NCBI GenBank assembly: GCA_030696085.1
Contig: JAUYNL010000059.1
Span: 1-64,000, forward strand
Direction of reading: 5' to 3'
Length of the DNA: 64,000 nt
Origin: Luteolibacter sp.
Lineage (GTDB): Bacteria; Verrucomicrobiota; Verrucomicrobiia; Verrucomicrobiales; Akkermansiaceae
Positions 16,025 through 23,960 of this stretch are shown here, piece by piece. Both the position numbers and the translations under genes were made by a program. Each line of letters opens with the position of its first letter. Position 1 is the first letter of the stretch. The notes below the pieces were generated by a model, which saw only the letters and a program-made list of their open reading frames with translations, was not told the DNA's origin and ran no database searches.

Positions 16025-18301
16025 ATGAAAATTATCAAAAATACCAAAACCGCCCTCCGGGCACAAGCGTTCGCTCCGGAGTTTTCGCCCCATCCCACCG
16101 TGAAAAAAAACACCTGGCGGACCAGCCTGTGCGCCGGACTCGCCTGTTGCCTCGCCCCGGCAACGCTGACCGCCGCGCCCTTGAACTATACTTTTGATAA
16201 CTTTGGACCCAACGCCTTGGTTGGAAACGGCTGGTATTCGGACAGCACATACTTCAATACCTTGCACACCGCCACTAACGGCGGGCAGCCGAACAACACG
16301 AGATATGCGCTGCGCGAAGGGGTGGGAGGCAGCCAGGGATGCGCGATCCGCAACTTTGGATCGCCATTTTTTCCAGGCGGCACCGGTAGAGAAACAAAAG
16401 CGCTGTTCCAATTGGATTATCGAGTGGGCGGGAGTACCGCGAGCGTTGAGCTTGCACTTGGCGGGAAACCCACTCCAACTCAAACTATCACCAGCGGCAA
16501 TCCGTCGTCATTTGGTCCGAAGATCAAGATCTCCACAAACGCTGCCGGGACGGGAGTTGTATTCTCGATCATTCCCAAGTCGGGCGCGGGATGGGGAACC
16601 AGCGTTGATCAGACGGTGGCGATTTCTCCTGCCACGATCCGGGTAGGGGACTGGATCCAGGTCGCGTTTGTGATGAATCTCACCGGTTCCGGCTCGGGTA
16701 CCATGAGTTACCGAAACCTGTCACTCGGCAGCGTGCAGAACACCGCAAATGTGTTGTATGCACCGAATCTTGGATTGAGTGCGGCAAGTTCCAGTCCGGA
16801 TCTATGGAATCAGGTCTGGATATGGAGTTTGAAACCAACTGTTGGCCTCGCGGCCGGAGTCGATAATCTCATTGCCACCGCAAATGGCCCTGGATCGGAG
16901 AATTTCGAAGGTGAGCGGACCAGTCGGACTCTCAATGTTTATCATTATACAGGCATCACGAACGGGGTCAGATTGCCGATGCTGTTCCCGGATTTTGTCC
17001 CGTTGCTTGCCAACCAATCAGCACAGATCAATCAGTTCAATAACGCTCATATCCCCGACTTCAACACCACGGCGGACTTCGCTCAAATTGTGCCCGACCC
17101 AACCGGTGGAACCAACAAGTGCGTGCGGTTGCACAACTTCGCAACCCCCGGAACCTCCAAAGGCCGGAATGAAATTCACTACAGCACGCCTTATGTGACC
17201 GAAAACCAACCCAACGGCACACAGTACACCTTCGCCCTTCGCTTTCACACTCCCGATTGGTTTTCTGGAGAAGTCATCCTTCTCCAAGGTTACTCGGAAT
17301 TCCCATGGCTTCGAATTTTAGCCAATTCCAATGGACGGATTTCTCTTGATCTGGCGAAATCAAGCGGATCTGTAGTGCAATATAATGCTTGGGAAACATG
17401 GAAGAATGCAAATCCGGGGGCCCCGGTACCTAGGGCATACAATCCAGTCACCGGACAATATGAGGATTTGTATGGCCCCACCACGCAGGCACAACAAACA
17501 GCGTGGAATTCATGGCTAGCTAGCCCGGTAGGAACTCCGCCGACGATCATCGGCCCCGACCTTGCTTTGATCTGGAATCCCGATGAACATCCGGCGCTCG
17601 GTTATTATAAAAAAGGTGGCTGGAATACCTTGGTGGTGCAAGTGACCCATAGCAATGATCCCGCCACTGGAAGAATCGAAGTCTTCGTGAACGGCAACAA
17701 GATGACCAGCTACCAAGGCCGGACGACTTACCTGACGGACAGCACCAGGATTCCGTGGCTGAAAGCGGGTCCTTATGGAACGGAGAACACCGTTTGGTAT
17801 GATGATGTCCATTGGGTGGATGGACATGTGTATCCCTCCTATCCGAACGAGCCAGGTCTCGAACACGGCGGGATCTACTCGGTGCAATCCGTGGTTGCAC
17901 CAGGCAAAAGCCTGAACGTGGTCAATGCTCACACGGCGGATGGAACCAACGTGCAAATCTGGGACACTGGCACCGCGCCGAATAGTCGCTTTACAGCCGA
18001 GTTGAAATCCGACGGCAGCTTTGAACTGATTCCCAACAACGCGCCCGGACAGCGGCTGGATGTCCATAATGCCGGTGGTTCTGGCTCCAATCTCCAGATT
18101 TGGCGGGTCAACACCCACTCCAACCAGAGATGGAAAGCCGAATGGAAGCAGTCGGATGGCAATTTCAAATTGAATCCTCAGCACACTACAGGCTTGAGCC
18201 TCGATGTGGTAGGCGGGGCAAATGCCAACGGAACCAACGTGCAAGTCTATACCGCCAACGACACGCCCGCCCAGCGCTGGCGTTTGGTCCGGGTGAACTA
18301 A
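16025..18301 (+). CDS. Secreted polysaccharide-lyase-like protein with C-terminal ricin-type lectin domain (copy 1)
   Basis: The protein has 758 residues. The N-terminus is a long basic leader followed by a hydrophobic segment (LCAGLACCLAPATLTAAP, about residues 36-53), so it is exported. Residues 55-290 form a first beta-sandwich-like region. Residues 300-610 contain FATPGTSKGRNEIHYSTPYV and TYTFALRFHTPDWFSGEVILLQ, which resemble jelly-roll polysaccharide lyases of the heparinase/glucuronan-lyase type (R.E. motif followed by a strand that lines the cleft). Residues 625-758 are a ricin B-type beta-trefoil with three repeats ending in (Q/R)RW (NGTNVQIWDT, NLQIWRVN, NGTNVQVYTANDTPAQRWRLV). Binding and cleavage of an acidic or amino-sugar polymer is inferred. 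It is followed directly by a paralogue. Confidence 0.7.
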   Translation: MKIIKNTKTALRAQAFAPEFSPHPTVKKNTWRTSLCAGLACCLAPATLTAAPLNYTFDNFGPNALVGNGWYSDSTYFNTLHTATNGGQPNNTRYALREGVGGSQGCAIRNFGSPFFPGGTGRETKALFQLDYRVGGSTASVELALGGKPTPTQTITSGNPSSFGPKIKISTNAAGTGVVFSIIPKSGAGWGTSVDQTVAISPATIRVGDWIQVAFVMNLTGSGSGTMSYRNLSLGSVQNTANVLYAPNLGLSAASSSPDLWNQVWIWSLKPTVGLAAGVDNLIATANGPGSENFEGERTSRTLNVYHYTGITNGVRLPMLFPDFVPLLANQSAQINQFNNAHIPDFNTTADFAQIVPDPTGGTNKCVRLHNFATPGTSKGRNEIHYSTPYVTENQPNGTQYTFALRFHTPDWFSGEVILLQGYSEFPWLRILANSNGRISLDLAKSSGSVVQYNAWETWKNANPGAPVPRAYNPVTGQYEDLYGPTTQAQQTAWNSWLASPVGTPPTIIGPDLALIWNPDEHPALGYYKKGGWNTLVVQVTHSNDPATGRIEVFVNGNKMTSYQGRTTYLTDSTRIPWLKAGPYGTENTVWYDDVHWVDGHVYPSYPNEPGLEHGGIYSVQSVVAPGKSLNVVNAHTADGTNVQIWDTGTAPNSRFTAELKSDGSFELIPNNAPGQRLDVHNAGGSGSNLQIWRVNTHSNQRWKAEWKQSDGNFKLNPQHTTGLSLDVVGGANANGTNVQVYTANDTPAQRWRLVRVN

Positions 18302-18324
18302 GCGTGGCAATGCCATCATTTTCC

Positions 18325-18357
18325 AGACCCGTTGCGCGTGTTTCGTGCATCGGGTCT
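18325..18357 (+). terminator. Weak hairpin terminator after lyase-lectin copy 1
   Basis: AGACCCG at 18325-18331 pairs with CGGGTCT at 18351-18357, enclosing a partly self-complementary loop, followed by TTT. It lies 24 bases past the stop codon. The T tract is short. Confidence 0.4.
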
Positions 18358-18440
18358 TTCGGCATGCCGATGACTCGAACGAGGCATATGGCAATGATGG
18401 TGCCGGAGTTATGGAATTAAAATTTTCCATTAAAAGAAAA

Positions 18441-18469
18441 TTGACGTTATGTCAAAAACACGCTTTTAC
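18441..18469 (+). promoter_or_regulatory. Candidate promoter of the second lyase-lectin gene
   Basis: TTGACG, 17 bases, TTTTAC, matching the position and spacing of the element at 15883-15911. It lies 80 bases before the ATG at 18549 and inside a longer open frame that would otherwise start at 18345, which is an argument for the shorter start. Confidence 0.35.
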
Positions 18470-18548
18470 CTCTGTTGATTCGGCGGAAACCCATGGCTTG
18501 TTGCCTCGCGGACCCCGGCCAAGCAAAAACCAAAACAGTAAAAAACCG

Positions 18549-20813
18549 ATGCAAACCCTGGAAAAAACCCAACTCGAGACCCGGCAACGACCGTTCGCGC
18601 CGGAATCCCCACCCCATACCAACGTGAAAATATCCCTCTGGCGGACCACCCTGTGCGCAGGACTCGTCTGTTGCCTCGCGCCGGCAACGCTGAGCGCCGC
18701 GCCCGTCAGTTATGGGTTTGACTCACTGAACAATGGAGCGTTGGTAGGGCAGAATGGCTGGTATGCGGACTCCGCGCAGTCGCCCGTCACATCCACGGCC
18801 GCTGCAACCGGAACAGGATTGAATACCACAAGAATCATCACCTCCGGGGCAAGCTATTCGGATCGCGCCATCCGTAACTTTGGAGCGCCATTTTATAGCG
18901 GCACGGAAACCAAAGCACTGTTGCAGTTTGACTATCGGGTGGGATCGGAATGGACAATGGGGCAATTCGCGCTGGGAGGTTCCAGCGATGTGAATTTGGT
19001 TCTCAATGGCAACAACACGGCTGCGTTTAGTCCGAGGATCAGCTTGACGCGGAATGATGCCGGGACGGGAATAAAATTCTCACTGTTCCCAAAATCGGGC
19101 GCAGGGTGGGGAACCGCCGTGTCCAATTCCATCGTGTTCGCTCCCGGGGTCATCAGCATTGGCGATTGGCTTCAGGTCCAATTGCTGATGAATTTCACCA
19201 CCGGCACGGGAACCTTGTTCTATAGGAATCTGACGCTCGCCCAAACGGCGTTCACGCCGTTGTTTTGGAATGCGAACCTTGGATTGAACGGCGCGAGCTC
19301 CAGCCCGAGTCAGTGGAACCAGGCATGGATGCGGATTGATCGGCCAGGAGGCACGCCTCAACTCGCCGCATTCGACAATCTGACGCTCGCTGCAAACGGC
19401 CCCGGATCGGAGAATTTCCAAGGCGAACTGGGCACCAGGTCATTCACGGTTTGGCATTATACCAACAGCCCGGGTGGCGAAAACCAACTGATGTCGTTTC
19501 CTGATTTTGTCGATCTGGCTAAACTGACGCCATGGGGAAATCACTTTAATAACGCCTATATCCCTGATATCAACAATACTGCGGACTTCGCCAAGATTGC
19601 GTTTGATCCGGTGTTGGGAGCGACCAACAAGTGCTTATGGCTGCACAACTTCGCGAAGCCGGGGGAGACCAAAGGTCGAAACGAACTGGCCTACAACTCG
19701 CCCTATGTGATCGACAGCCAACCCAACGGCACGCTATACACGTTTGCATTCCGATTTCATACCCCGGCTCTGTTTCCGGGAGATCTCATCCTGATGCAGG
19801 GATTCAACGAGTTTCCATGGCTTCGTATTTTGGCCAAACCCGATGGGCGGATATTTCTTGATCTGGCTAAATCAACAGGCTCAGTGGCTCAATATAACGG
19901 ATGGAACACATGGCGTAATGCAAATCCGACGGCTCCCTTGCCTACGGCATATAATCCCGTCACTGGGAAGTATGAAGATTTGTACGGTCCCAATAATGCG
20001 GCGGAACAGGCGGCGTGGGCCGCATGGCTTGCTAGCCCGGTAGGTACCCCGCCGACGATCATCGGCCCCCACCTTGGTTGGACTGGGGGTGCCGGTGAGC
20101 ATCCACTTCTCGGAAATTATAAAGTGGGAAGCTGGAATACGGTGGTGATGCAAGTGATCCACAGCAATGACCCTGCCACGGGAAGAATCGAAGTCTTTGT
20201 GAACGGTAATAAGATGGCAACCTACAATGGGAGGACCACCTACTTGGTTGACAGCGCAAAGATTCAGTTTCTCAAAGCCGGTCCGTATGGAACGGAGACC
20301 ACCGTTTGCTACGATGATATTTATTGGAAGCCAGGACATGTGTATCCCTATCTGAACGAGCCAGGTCTCGAAAACGGCGGGATCTATTCGGTGCAATCCG
20401 TGGTTGCTCCAGGCAAAAGCCTGAACGTGCTCGGCAATGGCACGGCGAATGGGACCAACGTGCAAATCTGGGACATTGGCACCGCGCCGAATTGTCGCTT
20501 TACCGCTCAGTTGCAAACCGACGGCAGCTTTGAACTGATTCCCAACAACGCGCTCGGGCAACGGTTGGATGTCAATGCCGCCGGCGTGTCTGGTGCGAAT
20601 GTGCAAATTTATATCGACAACGACACCAATGCCCAGAGATGGAAGTGCGAGTATCAAACGGATGGCAGTGGCAGTTTTGAATTGATTCCACAGCACAATC
20701 AGGCGTTGCGTCTCGACGTGAAGTCCGCTGGCACAGCCAACGGAACCAACGTGCAAGTCTATACCGACAACAACACCGCAGCTCAGCGCTGGCGTTTGGT
20801 CCGGTTGAACTAA
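18549..20813 (+). CDS. Secreted polysaccharide-lyase-like protein with C-terminal ricin-type lectin domain (copy 2)
   Basis: The protein has 754 residues from MQTLEKTQLETRQRPF. This start keeps the same distance to the hydrophobic export segment (LCAGLVCCLAPATLSAAP) as in the preceding paralogue; the frame is open back to 18345 but that part is promoter-like. Domain order is the same as in copy 1: beta-sandwich region, lyase-like region with FAKPGETKGRNELAYNSPYV and YTFAFRFHTPALFPGDLILMQ, and a ricin-type trefoil with NGTNVQIWDI, ANVQIYIDNDTNAQRW and NGTNVQVYTDNNTAAQRW. The two proteins are similar from end to end, and most similar around the linker before the lectin domain. They are a local duplication whose copies may have different polymer specificity. 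The enzymatic role is inferred from fold-like motifs only. Confidence 0.7.
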   Translation: MQTLEKTQLETRQRPFAPESPPHTNVKISLWRTTLCAGLVCCLAPATLSAAPVSYGFDSLNNGALVGQNGWYADSAQSPVTSTAAATGTGLNTTRIITSGASYSDRAIRNFGAPFYSGTETKALLQFDYRVGSEWTMGQFALGGSSDVNLVLNGNNTAAFSPRISLTRNDAGTGIKFSLFPKSGAGWGTAVSNSIVFAPGVISIGDWLQVQLLMNFTTGTGTLFYRNLTLAQTAFTPLFWNANLGLNGASSSPSQWNQAWMRIDRPGGTPQLAAFDNLTLAANGPGSENFQGELGTRSFTVWHYTNSPGGENQLMSFPDFVDLAKLTPWGNHFNNAYIPDINNTADFAKIAFDPVLGATNKCLWLHNFAKPGETKGRNELAYNSPYVIDSQPNGTLYTFAFRFHTPALFPGDLILMQGFNEFPWLRILAKPDGRIFLDLAKSTGSVAQYNGWNTWRNANPTAPLPTAYNPVTGKYEDLYGPNNAAEQAAWAAWLASPVGTPPTIIGPHLGWTGGAGEHPLLGNYKVGSWNTVVMQVIHSNDPATGRIEVFVNGNKMATYNGRTTYLVDSAKIQFLKAGPYGTETTVCYDDIYWKPGHVYPYLNEPGLENGGIYSVQSVVAPGKSLNVLGNGTANGTNVQIWDIGTAPNCRFTAQLQTDGSFELIPNNALGQRLDVNAAGVSGANVQIYIDNDTNAQRWKCEYQTDGSGSFELIPQHNQALRLDVKSAGTANGTNVQVYTDNNTAAQRWRLVRLN

Positions 20814-20837
20814 GGACCGCAATGAGGTGATCGATTC

Positions 20838-20871
20838 CGGCATCCATTGCGTGATTGCGCGATGGATGCCG
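20838..20871 (+). terminator. Hairpin between the second lyase-lectin gene and the helical repeat gene
   Basis: CGGCATCCAT pairs with ATGGATGCCG over 10 perfect base pairs, and the stem can extend inward through TGCG/CGCG to a 4-base loop. There is no proper T tract after it. It lies 24 bases past the stop at 20811-20813 and 23 bases before the next ATG, so it may attenuate rather than end transcription. Confidence 0.45.
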
Positions 20872-20894
20872 ATGTTTGAAATGAAGTTAGAGAA

Positions 20895-22322
20895 ATGCAG
20901 CGAAAATATCTTCTATTTGCAGCCGCCGCAATGGTGGCGGTGGTGCTGGGTTTGGTGGGGTATGGTTTGATTTCCGGTGAAAAGCCGGCGAGCGCCGGGG
21001 TGCCTGCCAGCGGGGCGGAGAACCCGCGCCGGGATCGCGGGCGGGCTGCGGCGGTGGAGCGGAAACGGGCGCTGGAAACGAGTGCCCCCGGATTGGAGGG
21101 AGCATTGGCGGAACAGAATCCGGCCCGCCGCGCGGCATTGCTGCGGCAATGGGCGGCCTCGGTGGATGCTGCCTTGATGGAGGAAACCATGGCGCGGATT
21201 TTGCAGACGAGGGATGCGGAGAGCCGTAAGGAGATCTGCCATGCCTTGCTGGCAATCTGGATTGAGCGGGACATGGACGGGGTGGCCGGGTGGTTCGGCC
21301 GGGAGGGTAGTTATGAGGAGATCGAGATGCGGATGGAGGCGCGTGGTTTTCTGCTGGAGGCCATGGCCAGGCGGGAGCCGGAGCAAGCGTTGGCCTGGCT
21401 GGAGCAGTCTCTCTCAAAACGGGCGCGGGATTTGTTATATGAACCGTTTTTCCTGCAATGGGCGGGCACCGACCCTGCGGCGGCGTGTGCCAAGCTGCAT
21501 CAACTCGCCGATGGCCGGTTGCTGGGAGACGCGGCCGCACGCTGGGCGGCCAGGGATTTGACCGGGGCGGTGGCCTGGGTGAAATCGCTGCCCGAGGGGC
21601 CGCTCCAAAGCCAGGCGATGTTGGAGGTGAGCTACCGGTGGACGGCTGCCTCGCCGATGGAGGCGGCGACTTATGCCGCGCAAACGGGCAACCCCGAGTT
21701 GCTGCGTGCCGTGGTCGGAATGTGGGCGGATCAGTCGCCCGAAACCGCTGCTGCCTGGGTGGCCGAGTGGCCGCCCGGTGAGGCGCATGATCGTGCCCTC
21801 GCTCATTTGGCGAACATCTGGTCCCAAAAAGATCCAGCCGCTGCGGCAGCATATACCGGGAGCCTGCCTGCGGGGGCGGATCGGGATCAGGCGATGGTGG
21901 CGGTGGCCTCGGTGTGGGCATATTCATCTCCCCGGCAGGCGGCGGAATGGATTCGGCAGTTGCCCGAAGGGGCGGCACGCGAGCAGGCATTGCAGCGATT
22001 GATCACGGCATGGGCCGGGGCGAAACCGGAGGAGGCGGCGAAGTGGCTGGGCACGCTGCCGGACGGTGGCTCGACGGACTTTGCCATCCGCGCCTACAGC
22101 AATACCCTCGTGCAAGCTTCTCCTGAGCAGGCGTTCCAGTGGGCAAACACGATCTCTGGTGAGGCGGCACGCCAGCAGCAGTTAGAAAGGGTGGCGGCTT
22201 CCTGGATTCTCCAGGACGAAGCTGCAGCGCGAGTGGCAATCACCGGATCCAATCTGCCGGAAAACACCAAGGCGCGGCTGCTTGCCGGCCCGCCGGTGTT
22301 GCTCGACGGATTCGGCGAGTGA
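20895..22322 (+). CDS. Membrane-anchored alpha-helical repeat protein of unknown function
   Basis: The protein has 475 residues. An N-terminal membrane anchor or signal (about 5-27) is followed by a basic Ala-rich linker and then about nine helical hairpins of 32-36 residues. The repeat reads roughly AL..LA..W...DP..AA.W...LP.G..R..A, e.g. EWPPGEAHDRALAHLANIWSQKDPAAAAAYTGSLPAGADRDQAMVAVASVW. Trp and Pro positions are regular, as in superhelical TPR/Sel1-like scaffolds. Proteins of this layout are common in Verrucomicrobiota but I know no characterised member. It probably stands in the periplasm and binds protein partners. It follows the lyase-lectin gene by 81 bases, with a hairpin between. 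Confidence 0.75.
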   Translation: MQRKYLLFAAAAMVAVVLGLVGYGLISGEKPASAGVPASGAENPRRDRGRAAAVERKRALETSAPGLEGALAEQNPARRAALLRQWAASVDAALMEETMARILQTRDAESRKEICHALLAIWIERDMDGVAGWFGREGSYEEIEMRMEARGFLLEAMARREPEQALAWLEQSLSKRARDLLYEPFFLQWAGTDPAAACAKLHQLADGRLLGDAAARWAARDLTGAVAWVKSLPEGPLQSQAMLEVSYRWTAASPMEAATYAAQTGNPELLRAVVGMWADQSPETAAAWVAEWPPGEAHDRALAHLANIWSQKDPAAAAAYTGSLPAGADRDQAMVAVASVWAYSSPRQAAEWIRQLPEGAAREQALQRLITAWAGAKPEEAAKWLGTLPDGGSTDFAIRAYSNTLVQASPEQAFQWANTISGEAARQQQLERVAASWILQDEAAARVAITGSNLPENTKARLLAGPPVLLDGFGE

Positions 22323-22344
22323 TGTGCGGCTTTTGCGGCTTCTG

Positions 22345-23937
22345 TCAGTTGCCTCGCGCTTTCAGAAGGGCGATGAATTCGGCAGGGTGGTTCGCGAGGT
22401 GCTGGGAATAGGCCGCCGCAATTTCGATGGACCATAGGAAATCCTTGTCCATCGTGGGTGGGTCGGCGCGTCTGCCTCGCTTCCACGCCGGATCGAGCTT
22501 CGCCAGCATGGCTTGGTCTTCCAGCGCCACTTGCTTGAAGTAGTTCCCAACCGCGTTTTCATCGCTTGGATTGGAATTGGCAAAGGTGAACAGCGCGTCC
22601 TGACGATCATGACAATAGGGCATGAATTCGGTTGTCAGGCGCAGGTCGGCGAAATCTCCGGCGTTTTTCGTGACGCGGTCTTGACAGGATGCCGCCAGAG
22701 CAGCCGCTTGCTTGAAGGGGTTCGGGATTTGTTGGTTCGCAAACAGGAGGTTCTTGATGTCCTGCTCTTTGGCCCAGGGAACGAATATTAAATTCGCGTT
22801 TTTTCCGCAAGTTGCTTGTGGAGACTTCTCGTAGAGCGTCCTGTAGATCATTTTCCAGTCCGCATCGGGTTTCGCGCCAAAGTGGGACGTAACGAACTCC
22901 GGGATCGCATCCATATAATGGTAATTCCCGTTATGGCGCAATAGCTCCGCTGCAATCGTGTAGGTATCCCATTGGCTGCCCTGAAGGTAACGCTTGGGCA
23001 CCCAGTTGGAAAGGATGACGCCGAGGTTGTTCGGCCCGCGCAGCTCATGGTAGGCCTCGGCATAGGCATTGATGTTTTCGAACTGCAACTCTCCGACGCG
23101 CGGCCCCCATCCGCACCAACTGACGGCCGGGCATCCGATCAATTTGAAGCCCCGGCTCAGGACGGCGTTGGCGTTTTCCACCACCTTGGCCTTGTCGGTC
23201 TCCCAGTAGTTCCAGTCCATTATCACGATGTCCTTGTCCAGCAGATCGAGGATGGCGCGGGTTTGATGGATCGGCACGTCACCCCAGATCACCGTCTGTT
23301 TTCCTATGGCTTTTACCCGGGCGTTCAGTTTGTTGACATATTCAGCCCATATCTGGTCCTTGCTCTTGGTTTCCAGTGCGAGTTTCGATGCCGCTCCAGC
23401 ACCCCAGTTGACCTCGTCGCAGCCGATGTGGAGATACCGGCTGGGGAAAATCGCGGCGACTTCCGCATACAAGTCCTTTAATAAATCGACGGTGGCGTCA
23501 TTCACGGGACACAAAGCGTTGAACTCCTCTCCGGGCGGTCCGTCATTCAGGAACCCGTATTTAGCCGTCTTGGTAATGTAGCTTGAATGCCCGAAGGATT
23601 CGATCTCCGGGATCAGTTCGATGTCTTTTGTTTTGGCATATTCCACCAGTTGCGTGAGATCCTTGGTGGAAAACGCGCCGTCGCACAGGTTCAACTCAGG
23701 GTGCGAGGTGAACCGGTAGGCGGAGCCCTGATCGTCGGTCAGGCGCAGGATCATGGAATTCATGCCCGTTTTCTGGCAGAAATCCATGAGTTTGAAATAA
23801 TGGTCCATGGTTTCCACGCCTCGTGGCGCGTCGATCATGAATCCTCGGAAGATGCGCTCCGGTTCCCCGGACGAGGCATTGCCGTGCAAGGCGCATATCA
23901 AGCCGATGATGGCGGGCCATTTTGTGAAGGATTTCAT
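22345..23937 (-). CDS. Glycoside hydrolase family 20-like beta-N-acetylhexosaminidase (divergent)
   Basis: The protein has 530 residues with a signal peptide (ending about residue 24, ASSGEP). It has the GH20 barrel: strand 1 FRGFMIDAPRG, strand 2 NSMILRLTDDQG, strand 3 IELIPEIESFGHS, and the catalytic pair D174-E175 in RYLHIGCDEVNWG. It lacks the extra N-terminal GH20b domain of the two other GH20 proteins here, so the barrel begins directly after the signal. In GH20 enzymes the Asp orients the substrate acetamido group and the Glu is the acid/base, releasing terminal GlcNAc or GalNAc. It is the last gene of the amino-sugar operon, 23 bases after the beta-helix gene. Specificity is not readable. 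Confidence 0.82.
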   Translation of the reverse strand: MKSFTKWPAIIGLICALHGNASSGEPERIFRGFMIDAPRGVETMDHYFKLMDFCQKTGMNSMILRLTDDQGSAYRFTSHPELNLCDGAFSTKDLTQLVEYAKTKDIELIPEIESFGHSSYITKTAKYGFLNDGPPGEEFNALCPVNDATVDLLKDLYAEVAAIFPSRYLHIGCDEVNWGAGAASKLALETKSKDQIWAEYVNKLNARVKAIGKQTVIWGDVPIHQTRAILDLLDKDIVIMDWNYWETDKAKVVENANAVLSRGFKLIGCPAVSWCGWGPRVGELQFENINAYAEAYHELRGPNNLGVILSNWVPKRYLQGSQWDTYTIAAELLRHNGNYHYMDAIPEFVTSHFGAKPDADWKMIYRTLYEKSPQATCGKNANLIFVPWAKEQDIKNLLFANQQIPNPFKQAAALAASCQDRVTKNAGDFADLRLTTEFMPYCHDRQDALFTFANSNPSDENAVGNYFKQVALEDQAMLAKLDPAWKRGRRADPPTMDKDFLWSIEIAAAYSQHLANHPAEFIALLKARGN

Positions 23938-23960
23938 AGGTTTTGGAATCGTGCGAAGTG

